DNA of 64,000 bases, taken from NCBI GenBank assembly GCA_012934845.2, contig WNNJ02002459.1, forward strand, positions 1 to 64,000. Reading direction: 5' to 3'. Below the pieces are notes generated by a model that was given only the letters and a program-made list of their open reading frames with translations, made no database searches and was not told where the DNA came from. Positions within the stretch are counted from its first letter, which is position 1, and every line of letters begins with the position of its first letter. Made by a program: the position numbers and the translations under genes. This DNA is from Pomphorhynchus laevis. Taxonomy: Eukaryota; Acanthocephala; Palaeacanthocephala; Echinorhynchida; Pomphorhynchidae. Of this stretch, positions 1 through 14,200 are shown in pieces.

Positions 1-299
1 ACATGTTTTTAACATTAAAAAATGATGATAAATTAGTTGCTTATAGATATGTACCGTGCTATTGTGACATAATGCACTTTGATTGAGATTTATTGTAATC
101 AGATCAATATGTTTATGTATTTGATTACAATTTATTATTTTACTATAACTTCTTTATCAAATTTCAAAATGTTTATTGTTATTTCCTCGTCGCCGCCTCA
201 CTCGCCTGGAATCAACTCCCTCTCGACGTCCGCCGCGCTCCCTCCTTTATCACATTCAAACACCTCCTCCGTTCACACCTTCTCGACACATGATTTACA
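1..299 (-). repeat. Inverted segment of the satellite unit at the window start
   Basis: This stretch is the reverse complement of a unit segment that lies in direct orientation at about 3428-3726; position 1 pairs with about 3726. Direct-orientation unit sequence begins at about 299, matching about 4172 onward. At the join, roughly 445 bp of the standard unit (about 3727-4171) are missing and 300 bp are flipped. It contains a better-preserved copy of the LINE tail found in the units. It may mark an array edge or an inversion breakpoint; a misassembly is also possible. The homology is read directly; the interpretation is inferred. Confidence 0.9.
189..293 (+). mobile_element. LINE 3' coding tail relic, inverted and least decayed copy
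   Basis: The frame reads VAASLAWNQLPLDVRRAPSF, followed by a short FK..LL..HLL stretch and a TGA stop at 291-293. The pattern AWN-x-LP-x3-R-x-APS-x3-FK is the familiar last few dozen residues of many LINE ORF2 proteins (CR1/L2/jockey-like groups). This copy keeps APSF where the direct-orientation units read SPYF, so it looks closer to the ancestral LINE. It is only about 35 codons long. The exact family cannot be assigned from so short a piece. Confidence 0.65.
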
Positions 300-3200
300 T
301 TTATGCTTTATCTTTTATGTATCAAGAAAAACGCGATATACAGGAAGTACATAAGATATTGCAAAGAAATTTCGAATGAAGTTTGTTTACAAAAAGTATG
401 CATTTATATAATTCAAATACAAACTACAGGTTAATATATTAATGTTAGTTAATCAAATTATTGCTTTTTATTTGAGAAAGGTTTCGATTATAAGCTTATA
501 GAAATATACAATTATATTTAAAAATCTCGGTGGTATTGGCAAAAACGAATGATTACGAAAATAATATTCAATCCTTTTAAAGTAAATAGAATTGTTATAA
601 ACCAGAATCAATAATGTACGTGCTAGCACTTACATATTAGGCACGCTACCGTAGATTGTAAGTGAAAAGTTTGATTCAAATATTGTGTCTTCGAATTTTC
701 TAAACACAAAAAAGTTAAAAAAATTCATATTCGACAATATTTTAAATAATCTGTAAATCTGATGTTTGCAATACATGACGACTACTGCTTAAACACCTTT
801 AATTTAATATCTGTAATTAAATACCTTTAGTCTACGCGTACTTACAACAAAGTAACATTACCAAAAATATCCAATAACGAAGTTGACAAGATCTTAGTAT
901 TGTTAAATTCTCTAAACAGATAAAGAATCATTCAATAATAAATCAAACAGAATAATTAAATTATTTGTCGTCTTATTAAAATTTCATTCGCAGAAGATAT
1001 TAAATGCATTTACTATAACAAAATTTCAATCAAATAACAAAATAATAAAAATTGTGAACTTATGACAGATTATAAATGTATTTTTATTCTATAGAAATTG
1101 TGCTTTAATAGGAACTGATAAGTTGTCAAAGGTATTGCTATGTTGTCAAAGGTATTGCTATGTTGTCTTTTGTATTAAACATTACAAAATTGCACAAACA
1201 TACTTAAGACTAATACAAATCTAAACGACTCCTTGACTTGTATAAGTATTACACGTAATGATGGTTACAAACAAAAACCACAGTTTTACTACTGTAAAGT
1301 CCGTAATACCTAAGAAAAAGCTAAATCTCAATATGAGACCGTAGTTGTGCGTTAGAATAATGATTTGTTCTTGTTGATGGAAATTAAAGACACGCGAAGA
1401 TTTATTGTTTAAATTCGTGTACAAGCTATTGATAATTGCGTTCTTATCAAAAAAAGATGTTTTCTCGAAAGAACACGATCGTCGAAAGCTTGAACATTTT
1501 TCTAACTCAGTTTTCTCGTAAAATATAAAATCATCAAACTAAGAAATGATCTTGACACAAAAGCAAATCATGATTACTGATTTATGCTTACTTTGTATTC
1601 GTGCCAAGTGGCAATGTTTTTACTTTTGTTTTCAAAAGTGAAAAATCTCACAAATATCGAAGCTACAATATCATACTTAGCTAAGATAACAAGGAAAAAA
1701 TATTTTGTATACTAATTTGAATATGTAAAATTGTTATAATTCGTATGATCATAATATTTTCACATTGTAATATATTATGATAATATCGGTATTAGCAAGC
1801 ATCGCTATCTCGACAAGCGCTAATTCGCTATTTTCATTAATTAAAAATACTGAAAAAAAAATAATTGAATATAAATTAAAATTATATGAGATTTATTACA
1901 ATTTATGCTTAAGCAACGATTAAATTTATAATTAGTATTTAAAACGAAAATCAATTTCAATGAATTGACTAATAAACAATACAAGATGTATTCAAATATG
2001 TAATAATAGTAATTATGAATAAAATCTATGTAAATCATATTTCGGACAATAACAAATCGTTATAATCGTTATTAAATCATAAAGATAGATTTATAACAAC
2101 TTTGAAAAAATCATACAAAAATAATTTGCAGGTGTTTGGGATAATCATAATTCTCAAAGTATTGAGGAAGGCTACGATTTATTATAATATAAAAAAACAT
2201 CATATTGATTTTCTTTTATAAAATTAATAATTCTTTAATTATTGATCACAATACTTTGTTTGGCTAACTTGCTAGTATTATTATATCACAAATATATTAT
2301 CGCATAATAGAACAAATAATGAAAAAGCGAAAATCATACCATTTAAATAAACGTAACAGAAACAATAGAACATGATTATATTGACAACAATCAATAAAAA
2401 TACAAATATCAGTAAACAAATTGCGCAAAATTAAGATTTGCTCTAACAATATGAATACCTTTACAAAACGTTGGCAATAATTTAGAACTGCAAGTAATGT
2501 CGGCTTAATACATTAACACAAAATAAATATTGAATTTTGCAAAATCCAAATAAATGTAATATTTAAAGAGGTAACGAAATCTACTAATTATAGTATTGAA
2601 CAATTATATAAAAAAAAGATTTTGAACAATACGTTTAAGGCTAAGCTATCAAAATTAAACGCTACTTACATTTCTGTTAAGTCACCAGTGAAGGAAAGTG
2701 AAGGGTTTGTGGCAAAGACAGATCCGTACATTTTTCTAATAATGAAAAATTGACAATTTTATAAACAAAAAGGAAGCGTAAAAATATCGATAAAATATCT
2801 ATTATTTAAAATTATTTAAATTATTAAAAAAGACAATTTTATTTAAGACAATATTTCAATAGTGCATTCAATATAACACTATTTAAGTGTGTGTGAAAAT
2901 ACGTATTGGAGAACTTTCGAAACCTATAAAAGTTTGAAAATGTGAAAGCGTATGAGCTGCTTTCAAAAAATTTTAAATCTTATTATTAAACATTTCATTT
3001 ATTATTGACTATCAACACTATGACACAACTGTTAATAATCAATGCAGAAGTAATGATAAGTTCAAAATTACAGGTTACTACGATATAGCAATATATCAAA
3101 TAATATTTTATGAAGGGATTCATTCAAAAGTAATTCTATTACATCTAACAATAAAAGTTTCAGCAATTCAAAATGTTTTATAATTTTATTTAATTTAAAC

Positions 3201-3347
3201 TCAAAGATATTGATTGAAGAAAATTAATTTTTAAACACAACTATATCATAATTACATAACTTATAAACGTAACGTATCAAATAACTTATAAAAGTATCGT
3301 TGAATAACAGTAGTAATTATAAAATCACAATAATGCAGTAATTTAAA
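299..3347. repeat. Satellite unit 0 (partial, array edge)
   Basis: First direct-orientation unit, truncated at the inversion join. Compared with later units it lacks 6 bp near 399, a short stretch near 1794, and about 45 bp near 1838 that elsewhere reads gatatggatgaaatcag onward. It shares with unit 1 the variants ggctacg (near 2169), aacttgct (near 2266) and a TGA in the frame at about 2750. Spacing to the next copy of the shared minus-strand frame is 3,879 bp, shorter than the usual 3,942, in line with these losses. No gene seen. Confidence 0.93.
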
Positions 3348-6300
3348 TTAAATAAATAAAAAACGATTTATTTTAACGTGGCAAATGCGTGCCAGCGCAC
3401 GCTTACATGACCACAACAAAACAAGACTGTGAATCAGGTGTCGAGAAGGTGTGAACGGAGGAGGTGTTTGAATATGATGAAGTAGGGGGACCGGCGGACG
3501 TCGAGAGGGAGTTGATTCCAGGCGAGTGAGGCGGCGACGAGGAAATAACAATAAACATTTTGATATTTGATAAAGAAGTTATAGTAAAATAATAAATTGT
3601 AATCAAATACATAAACATATTGATCTGATTACAAAAAATCTCAATCAAAGTGCATAAGGTCACAATAGCACGGTACATATCTATAAGCAACTAATTTATC
3701 ATCATTTTTTAATGTTAAAAACATGTTAACAGTAAATTAATTATATTTTATAAACAAAGCGTCTTGAGTGACATTGTTAAAGATATTGTTTTAGTATTAA
3801 GTAACATTTTTTAAATATTATGAATATATTATTACTTATTCTATTTATTTTTAAAAATTAACAATTATCGCTTTCTTAAATGGCATTTTATGAATTTAAT
3901 AAAAGAGTTTTTATCAGAATAAAATATCAGGGCGAAAATACTAATTCTTAAAAATATATCATAACGATATTATTTAATAAATATAAATATGCAGTTATCA
4001 CAGTATTTTTTTAAATCAACAAAGCGAATAGTGTTGATGCCCCAAATATCAAAACAGTTTTTAATCATTTATAGATTCAAACGAATGAAAATAAATCACG
4101 TGTTCAGAAATAAAGCAACAAATTAAGAAACAAGCGTAAATATACAGTTTCAAATCAATCAAATACACAAAATTTATGCTTTATCTTTTATGTATCAAGA
4201 AAAACGCGATATACAGGAAGTACATAAGATATTGCAAAGAAATTTCGAATGAAGTTTGTTTACAAAAAGTATTTTAATGCATTTATATAATTCAAATACA
4301 AACTACAGGTTAATATATTAATGTTAGTTAATCAAATTATTGCTTTTTATTTGAGAAAGGTTTCGATTATAAGCTTATAGAAATATACAATTATATTTAA
4401 AAATCTCGGTGGTATTGGCAAAAACGAATGATTACGAAAATAATATTCAATCCTTTTAAAGTAAATAGAATTGTTATAAACCAGAATCAATAATGTACGT
4501 GCTAGCACTTACATATTAGGCACGCTACCGTAGATTGTAAGTGAAAAGTTTGATTCAAATATTGTGTCTTCGAATTTTCTAAACACAAAAAAGTTAAAAA
4601 AATTCATATTCGACAATATTTTAAATAATCTGTAAATCTGATGTTTGCAATACATGACGACTACTGCTTAAACACCTTTAATTTAATATCTGTAATTAAA
4701 TACCTTTAGTCTACGCGTACTTACAACAAAGTAACATTACCAAAAATATCCAATAACGAAGTTGACAAGATCTTAGTATTGTTAAATTCTCTAAACAGAT
4801 AAAGAATCATTCAATTATAAATCAAACAGAATAATTAAATTATTTGTCGTCTTATTAAAATTTCATTCGCAGAAGATATTAAATGCATTTACTATAACAA
4901 AATTTCAATCAAATAACAAAATAATAAAAATTGTGAACTTATGACAGATTATAAATGTATTTTTATTCTATAGAAATTGTGCTTTAATAGGAACTGATAA
5001 GTTGTCAAAGGTATTGCTATGTTGTCAAAGGTATTGCTATGTTGTCTTTTGTATTAAACATTACAAAATTGCACAAACATACTTAAGACTAATACAAATC
5101 TAAACGACTCCTTGACTTGTATAAGTATTACACGTAATGATGGTTACAAACAAAAACCACAGTTTTACTACTGTAAAGTCCGTAATACCTAAGAAAAAGC
5201 TAAATCTCAATATGAGACCGTAGTTGTGCGTTAGAATAATGATTTGTTCTTGTTGATGGAAATTAAAGACACGCGAAGATTTATTGTTTAAATTCGTGTA
5301 CAAGCTATTGATAATTGCGTTCTTATCAAAAAAAAGATGTTTTCTCGAAAGAACACGATCGTCGAAAGCTTGAACATTTTTCTAACTCAGTTTTCTCGTA
5401 AAATATAAAATCATCAAACTAAGAAATGATCTTGACACAAAAGCAAATCATGATTACTGATTTATGCTTACTTTGTATTCGTGCCAAGTGGCAATGTTTT
5501 TACTTTTGTTTTCAAAAGTGAAAAATCTCACAAATATCGAAGCTACAATATCATACTTAGCTAAGATAACAAGGAAAAAATATTTTGTATACTAATTTGA
5601 ATATGTAAAATTGTTATAATTCGTATGATCATAATATTTTCACATTGTAATATATTATGACAATATCGGTATATATTAGAAATGATTCAGCAAGCATCGC
5701 TATCTCGACAAGCGCTAATTCGCTATTTTCATTGATATGGATGAAATCAGAGAGCTGAGTGTCTGAATTAATACAACAATTTAATTAAAAATACTGATAA
5801 ATAATTAAATATAAATTAAAATTATATGAGATTTATTACAATTTATGCTTAAGCAACGATTAAATTTATAATTAGTATTTAAAACGAAAATCAATTTCAA
5901 TGAATTGACTAATAAACAATACAAGATGTATTCAAATATGTAATAATAGTAATTATGAATAAAATCTATGTAAATCATATTTCGGACAATAACAAATCGT
6001 TATAATCGTTATTAAATCATAAAGATAGATTTATAACAACTTTGAAAAAATCATACAAAAATAATTTGCAGGTGTTTGGGATAATCATAATTCTCAAAGT
6101 ATTGAGGAAGGCTACGATTTATTATAATATAAAAAAACATCATATTGATTTTCTTTTATAAAATTAATAATTCTTTAATTATTGATCACAATACTTTGTT
6201 TGGCTAACTTGCTAGTATTATTATATCACAAATATATTATCGCATAATAGAACAAATAATGAAAAAGCGAAAATCATACCATTTAAATAAACGTAACAGA

Positions 6301-7287
6301 AACAATAGAACATGATTATATTGACAACAATCAATAAAAATACAAATATCAGTAAACAAATTGCGCAAAATTAAGATTTGCTCTAAAAAATGAATATCTT
6401 TAACAAAACGTTGGCAATAATTTAGAACTGCAAGTAATGTCGGCTTAATACATTAACACAAAATAAATATTGAATTTTGCAAAATCCAAATAAATATAAT
6501 ATTTAAAGAGGTAACGAAATCTACTAATTATAGTATTGAACAATTATATAAAAAAAAGATTTTGAACAATACGTTTAAGGCTAAGCTATCAAAATTAAAC
6601 GCTACTTACATTTCTGTTAAGTCACCAGTGAAGGAAAGTGAAGGGTTTGTGGCAAAGACAGATCCGTACATTTTTCTAATAATGAAAAATTGACAATTTT
6701 ATAAACAAAAAGGAAGCGTAAAAATATCGATAAAATATCTATTATTTAAAATTATTTAAATTATTAAAAAAGACAATTTTATTTAAGACAATATTTCAAT
6801 AGTGCATTCAATATAACACTATTTAAGTGTGTGTGAAAATACGTATTGGAGAACTTTCGAAAGCTATAAAAGTTTGAAAATGTGAAAGCGTATGAGCTGC
6901 TTTCAAAAAATTTTAAATCTTATTATTAAACATTTCATTTATTATTGACTATCAACACTATGACACAACTGTTAATAATCAATGCAGAAGTAATGATAAG
7001 TTCAAAATTACAGGTTACTACGATATAGCAATATATCAAATAATATTTTATGAAGGGATTCATTCAAAAGTAATTCTATTACATCTAACAATAAAAGTTT
7101 CAGCAATTCAAAATGTATTATAATTTTATTTAATTTAAACTCAAAGATATTGATTGAAGAAAATTAATTTTTAAACACAACTATATCATAATTACATAAC
7201 TTATAAACGTAACGTATCAAATAACTTATAAAAGTATCGTTGAATAACAGTAGTAATTATAAAATCACAATAATGCAGTAATTTAAA
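3348..7287. repeat. Satellite unit 1 (3,940 bp)
   Basis: First complete unit, starting at the landmark ttaaattaaataaataaaaa. In order it holds the minus-strand LINE tail (3434-3538), the stretch absent at the window-start join (3727-4171), the palindrome and hairpin near 4499-4540, the 20-bp tandem duplication (near 5001), a minus 67-codon frame (5100-5303), a conserved block near 5690-5770, and the plus-strand stop-poor frame ending with a TGA near 6693. It groups with unit 0 by shared variants. Confidence 0.95.
3434..3538 (-). mobile_element. LINE 3' tail relic carried in every standard unit (representative)
   Basis: Read on the minus strand, the frame gives AWNQLPLDVRRSPYFIIFK, then a leucine-rich end and TGA. 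AWN-x-LP...FK..L is the usual C-terminus of LINE ORF2 proteins in CR1/L2/jockey-like groups. Beyond the stop lies an AT-rich tail with aataaa-like motifs (about 3345-3400), as expected for a LINE 3' end. Other copies: 7374-7478, 11317-11421, 15258-15362, 19198-19302, 23156-23260, 27098-27202, 31040-31144, 34982-35086, 38924-39028, 42866-42970 and 46807-46911. The longer open frames over this spot (67, 81 and 95 codons) are in other frames and are not taken as genes. V-type units lack it. Confidence 0.65.
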
Positions 7288-10200
7288 TTAAATAAATAAA
7301 AAACGATTTATTTTAACGTGGCAAATGCGTGCCAGCGAACGCTTACATGACCACAACAAAACAAGACTGTGAATCAGGTGTCGAGAAGGTGTGAACGGAG
7401 GAGGTGTTTGAATATGATGAAGTAGGGGGACCGGCGGACGTCGAGAGGGAGTTGATTCCAGGCGAGTGAGGCGGCGACGAGGAAATAACAATAAACATTT
7501 TGAAATTTGATAAAGAAGTTATAGTAAAATAATAAATTGTAATCAAATACATAAACATATTGATCTGATTACAAAAAATCTCAATCAAAGTGAATTATGT
7601 CACAATAGCACGGTACATATCTATAAGCAACTAATTTATCATCATTTTTTAATGTTAAAAACATGTTAACAGTAAATTAATTATATTTTATAAACAAAGC
7701 GTCTTGAGTGACATTGTTAAAGATATTGTTTTAGTATTAAGTAACATTTTTTAAATATTATGAATATATTATTACTTATTCTATTTATTTTTAAAAATTA
7801 ACAATTATCGCTTTCTTAAATGGCATTTTATGAATTTAATAAAAGAGTTTTTATCAGAATAAAATATCAGGGCGAAAATACTAATTCTTAAAAATATATC
7901 ATAACGATATTATTTAATAAATATAAATATGCAGTTATCACAGTATTTTTTTTAAATCAACAAAGCGAATAGTGTTGATGCCCCAAATATCAAAACACAG
8001 TTTTTAATCATTTATAGATTCAAACGAATGAAAATAAATCACGTGTTCAGAAATAAAGCAACAAATTAAGAAACAAGCGTAAATATACAGTTTCAAATCA
8101 ATCAAATACACAAAATTTATGCTTTATCTTTTATGTATCAAGAAAAACGCGATATACAGGAAGTACATAAGATATTGCAAAGAAATTTCGAATGAAGTTT
8201 GTTTACAAAAAGTATTTTAATGCATTTATATAATTCAAATACAAACTACAGGTTAATATATTAATGTTAGTTAATCAAATTATTGCTTTTTATTTGAGAA
8301 AGGTTTCGATTATAAGCTTATAGAAATATACAATTATATTAAAAAATCTCGGTGGTATTGGCAAAAACGAATGATTACGAAAATAATATTCAATCCTTTT
8401 AAAGTAAATAGAATTGTTATAAACCAGAATCAATAATGTACGTGCTAGCACTTACATATTAGGCACGCTACCGTAGATTGTAAGTGAAAAGTTTGATTCA
8501 AATATTGTGTCTTCGAATTTTCTAAACACAAAAAAGTTAAAAAAATTCATATTCGACAATATTTTAAATAATCTGTAAATCTGATGTTTGCAATACATGA
8601 CGACTACTGCTTAAACACCTTTAATTTAATATCTGTAATTAAATACCTTTAGTCTACGCGTACTTACAACAAAGTAACATTACCAAAAATATCCAATAAC
8701 GAAGTTGACAAGATCTTAGTATTGTTAAATTCTCTAAACAGATAAAGAATCATTCAATTATAAATCAAACAGAATAATTAAATTATTTGTCGTCTTATTA
8801 AAATTTCATTCGCAGAAGATATTAAATGCATTTACTATAACAAAATTTCAATCAAATAACAAAATAATAAAAATTGTGAACTTATGACAGATTATAAATG
8901 TATTTTTATTCTATAGAAATTGTGCTTTAATAGGAACTGATAAGTTGTCAAAGGTATTGCTATGTGGTCAAAGGTATTGCTATGTTGTCTTTTGTATTAA
9001 ACATTACAAAATTGCACAAACATACTTAAGACTAATACAAATCTAAACGACTCCTTGACTTGTATAAGTATTACACGTAATGATGGTTACAAACAAAAAC
9101 CACAGTTTTATTACTGTAAAGTCCGTAATACCTAATAAAAAGATAAATCTCAATATGAGACCGTAGTTGTGCGTTAGAATAATGATTTGTTCTTGTTGAT
9201 GGAAATTAAAGACACGCGAAGATTTATTGTTGAAATTCGTGTACAAGCTATTGATAATTGCGTTCTTATCAAAAAAAAAGATGTTTTCTCGAAAGAACAC
9301 GATCGTCGAAAGCTTGAACATTTTTCTAACTCAGTTTTCTCGTAAAATATAAAATCATCAAACTAAGAAATGATCTTGACACAAAAGCAAATCATGATTA
9401 CTGATTTATGCTTACTTTGTATTCGTGCCAAGTGGCAATGTTTTTACTTTTGTTTTCAAAAGTGAAAAATCTCACAAATATCGAAGCTACAATATCATAC
9501 TTAGCTAAGATAACAAGGAAAAAATATTTTGTATACTAATTTGAATATGTAAAATTGTTATAATTCGTATGATCATAATATTTTCACATTGTAATATATT
9601 ATGATAATATCGGTATATATTAGAAATGATTCAGCAAGCATCGCTATCTCGACAAGCGCTAATTCGCTATTTTCATTGATATGGATGAAATCAGAGAGCT
9701 GAGTGTCTGAATTAATACAACAATTTAATTAAAAATACTGATAAATAATTAAATATAAATTAAAATTATATGAGATTTATTACAATTTATGCTTAAGCAA
9801 CGATTTAATTTATAATTAGTATTTAAAACGAAAATCAATTTCAATGAATTGACTAATAAACAATACAAGATGTATTCAAATATGTAATAATAGTAATTAT
9901 GAATAAAATCTATGTAAATCATATTTCGGACAATAATAAATCGTTATAATCGTTATATAATCATAAAGATATATTTATAACAACTTTGAAAAAATCATAC
10001 AAAAATAATTTGCAGGTGTTTGGGATAATCATAATTCTCAAAGTATTGAGGAAGGCCACGATTTATTATAATATAAATAAACATCATATTGATTTTCTTT
10101 TATAAAATTAATAATTCTTTAATTATTGATCACAATACTTTGTTTGGCTAACCCGCTAGTATTATTATATCACAAATATATTATCGCATAATAGAACAAA

Positions 10201-11230
10201 TAATGAAAAAGCGAAAATCATACCATTTAAAAAAACGTAACAGAAACAATAGAACATGATTATATTGACAACAATCAATAAAAATACAAATATCAGTAAA
10301 CAAATTGCGCAAAATTAAGATTTGCTCTAACAATATGAATACCTTTACAAAACGTTGGCAATAATTTAGAACTGCAAGTAATGTCGGCTTAATACATTAA
10401 CACAAAATAAATATTGAATTTTGCAAAATCCAAATAAATGTAATATTTAAAGAGGTAACGAAATCTACTAATTATAGTATTGAACAATTATATAAAAAAA
10501 AGATTTTGAACAATACGTTTAAGGCTAAGCTATCAAAATTAAACGCTACTTACATTTCTGTTAAGTCACCAGTGAAGGAAAGTGAAGGGTTTGTGGCAAA
10601 GACAGATCCGTACATTTTTCTAATAATGAAAAATTGGCAATTTTATAAACACAAAGGAAGCGTAAAATATCGATAAAATATCTATTATTTAAAATTATTT
10701 AAATTATTAAAAAAGACAATTTTATTTAAGACAATATTTCAATAGTGCATTCAATATAACACTATTTAAGTGTGTGTGAAAATACGTATTGGAGAACTTT
10801 CGAAAGCTATAAAAGTTTGAAAATGTGAAAGCGTATGAGCTGCTTTCAAAAAATTTTAAATCTTATTATTAAACATTTCATTTATTATTGACTATCAACA
10901 CTATGACACAACTGTTAATAATCAATGCAGAAGTAATGATGAGTTCAAAATTACAGGTTACTACGATATAGCAATATATCAAATAATATTTTATAAAGGG
11001 ATTCATTCAAAAGTAATTCTATAACATCTAACAATAAAAGTTTCAGCAATTCAAAATGTTTTATAATTTTATTTAATTTAAACTCAAAGATATTGATTGA
11101 AGAAAATTAATTTTTAAACACAACTATATCATAATTACATAACTTATAAACGTAACGTATCAAATAACTTATAAAAGTATCGTTGAATAACAGTAGTAAT
11201 TATAAAATCACAATAATGCAGTAATTTAAA
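7288..11230. repeat. Satellite unit 2 (3,943 bp)
   Basis: Same layout as unit 1. Private or rare variants include gccagcgaacg near 7332 (also in unit 1 at this site as gcgcacg), tgtggtc inside the second 20-bp repeat copy near 8963, and an extended 92-codon minus frame (9043-9321) created by one more A in an A-run. It carries the ataataaat...atataatc allele near 9934-9961, also seen in units 5, 6 and 7. Confidence 0.95.
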
Positions 11231-14200
11231 TTAAATAAATAAAAAACGATTTATTTTAACGTGGCAAATGCGTGCCAGCGCACGCTTACATGACCACAAC
11301 AAAACAAGACTGTGAATCAGGTGTCGAGAAGGTGTGAACGGAGGAGGTGTTTGAATATGATGAAGTAGGGGGACCGGCGGACGTCGAGAGGGAGTTGATT
11401 CCAGGCGAGTGAGGCGGCGACGAGGAAATAACAATAAACATTTTGATATTTGATAAAGAAGTTATAGTAAAATAATAAATTGTAATCAAATACATAAACA
11501 TATTGATCTGATTACAATAAATCTCAATCAAAGTGCATTATGTCACAATAGCACGGTACATATCTATAAGCAACTAATTTATCATCATTTTTTAATGTTA
11601 AAAACATGTTAACAGTAAATTAATTATATTTTATAAACAAAGCGTCTTGAGTGACATTGTTAAAGATATTGTTTTAGTATTAAGTAACATTTTTTAAATA
11701 TTATGAATATATTATTACTTATTCTATTTATTTTTAAAAATTAACAATTATCGCTTTCTTAAATGGCATTTTATGAATTTAATAATAGAGTTTTTATCAG
11801 AATAAAATATCAGGGCGAAAATACTAATTCTTAAAAATATATCATAACGATATTATTTAATAAATATAAATATGCAGTTATCACAGTATTTTTTTAAATC
11901 AACAAAGCGAATAGTGTTGATGCCCCAAATATCAAAACACAGTTTTTAATCATTTATAGATTCAAACGAATGAAAATAAATCACGTGTTAAGAAATAAAG
12001 CAACAAATTAAGAAACAAGCGTAAATATACAGTTTCAAATCAATCAAATACACAAAATTTATGCTTTATCTTTTATGTATCAAGAAAAACGCGATATACA
12101 GGAAGTACATAAGATATTGCAAAGAAATTTCGAATGAAGTTTGTTTACAAAAAGTATTTTAATGCATTTATATAATTCAAATACAAACTACAGGTTAATA
12201 TATTAATGTTAGTTAATCAAATTATTGCTTTTTATTTGAGAAAGGTTTCGATTATAAGCTTATAGAAATATACAATTATATTTAAAAATCTCGGTGGTAT
12301 TGGCAAAAACGAATGATTACGAAAATAATATTCAATCCTTTTAAAGTAAATAGAATTGTTATAAACCAGAATCAATAATGTACGTGCTAGCACTTACATA
12401 TTAGGCACGCTACCGTAGATTGTAAGTGAAAAGTTTGATTCAAATATTGTGTCTTCGAATTTTCTAAACACAAAAAAGTTAAAAAAATTCATATTCGACA
12501 ATATTTTAAATAATCTGTAAATCTGATGTTTGCAATACATGACGACTACTGCTTAAACACCTTTAATTTAATATCTGTAATTAAATACCTTTAGTCTACG
12601 CGTACTTACAACAAAGTAACATTACCAAAAATATCCAATAACGAAGTTGACAAGATCTTAGTATTGTTAAATTCTCTAAACAGATAAAGAATCATTCAAT
12701 TATAAATCAAACAGAATAATTAAATTATTTGTCGTCTTATTAAAATTTCATTCGCAGAAGATATTAAATGCATTTACTATAACAAAATTTCAATCAAATA
12801 ACAAAATAATAAAAATTGTGAACTTATGACAGATTATAAATGTATTTTTATTCTATAGAAATTGTGCTTTAATAGGAACTGATAAGTTGTCAAAGGTATT
12901 GCTATGTTGTCAAAGGTATTGCTATGTTGTCTTTTGTATTAAACATTACAAAATTGCACAAACATACTTAAGACTAATACAAATCTAAACGACTCCTTGA
13001 CTTGTATAAGTATTACACGTAATGATGGTTACAAACAAAAACCACAGTTTTACTACTGTAAAGTCCGTAATACCTAAGAAAAAGCTAAATCTCAATATGA
13101 GACCGTAGTTGTGCGTTAGAATAATGATTTGTTCTTGTTGATGGAAATTAAAGACACGCGAAGATTTATTGTTGAAATTCGTGTACAAGCTATTGATAAT
13201 TGCGTTCTTATCAAAAAAAAGATGTTTTCTCGAAAGAACACGATCGTCGAAAGCTTGAACATTTTTCTAACTCAGTTTTCTCGTAAAATATAAAATCATC
13301 AAACTAAGAAATGATCTTGACACAAAAGCAAATCATGATTACTGATTTATGCTTACTTTGTATTCGTGCCAAGTGGCAATGTTTTTACTTTTGTTTTCAA
13401 AAGTGAAAAATCTCACAAATATCGAAGCTACAATATCATACTTAGCTAAGATAACAAGGAAAAAATATTTTGTATACTAATTTGAATATGTAAAATTGTT
13501 ATAATTCGTATGATCATAATATTTTCACATTGTAATATATTATGATAATATCGGTATATATTAGAAATGATTCAGCAAGCATCGCTATCTCGACAAGCGC
13601 TAATTCGCTATTTTCATTGATATGGATGAAATCAGAGAGCTGAGTGTCTGAATTAATACAACAATTTAATTAAAAATACTGATAAATAATTAAATATAAA
13701 TTAAAATTATATGAGATTTATTACAATTTATGCTTAAGCAACGATTAAATTTATAATTAGTATTTAAAACGAAAATCAATTTCAATGAATTGACTAATAA
13801 ACAATACAAGATGTATTCAAATATGTAATAATAGTAATTATGAATAAAATCTATGTAAATCATATTTCGGACAATAACAAATCGTTATAATCGTTATTAA
13901 ATCATAAAGATAGATTTATAACAACTTTGAAAAAATCATACAAAAATAATTTGCAGGTGTTTGGGATAATCATAATTCTCAAAGTATTGAGGAAGGCCAC
14001 GATTTATTATAATATAAATAAACATCATATTGATTTTCTTTTATAAAATTAATAATTCTTTAATTATTGATCACAATACTTTGTTTGGCTAACCCGCTAG
14101 TATTATTATATCACAAATATATTATCGCATAATAGAACAAATAATGAAAAAGCGAAAATCATACCATTTAAATAAACGTAACAGAAACAATAGAACATGA

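Noticed and set aside
3348-3690. Recurrent frames starting MLFPRRRLTRLESTPS and MLIDMYRAIVTLCTLIEIF as satellite-encoded proteins
   Set aside because: They overlap the LINE tail in the two wrong frames; the third frame has the recognised LINE C-terminal pattern. Their recurrence follows from the repeat itself.
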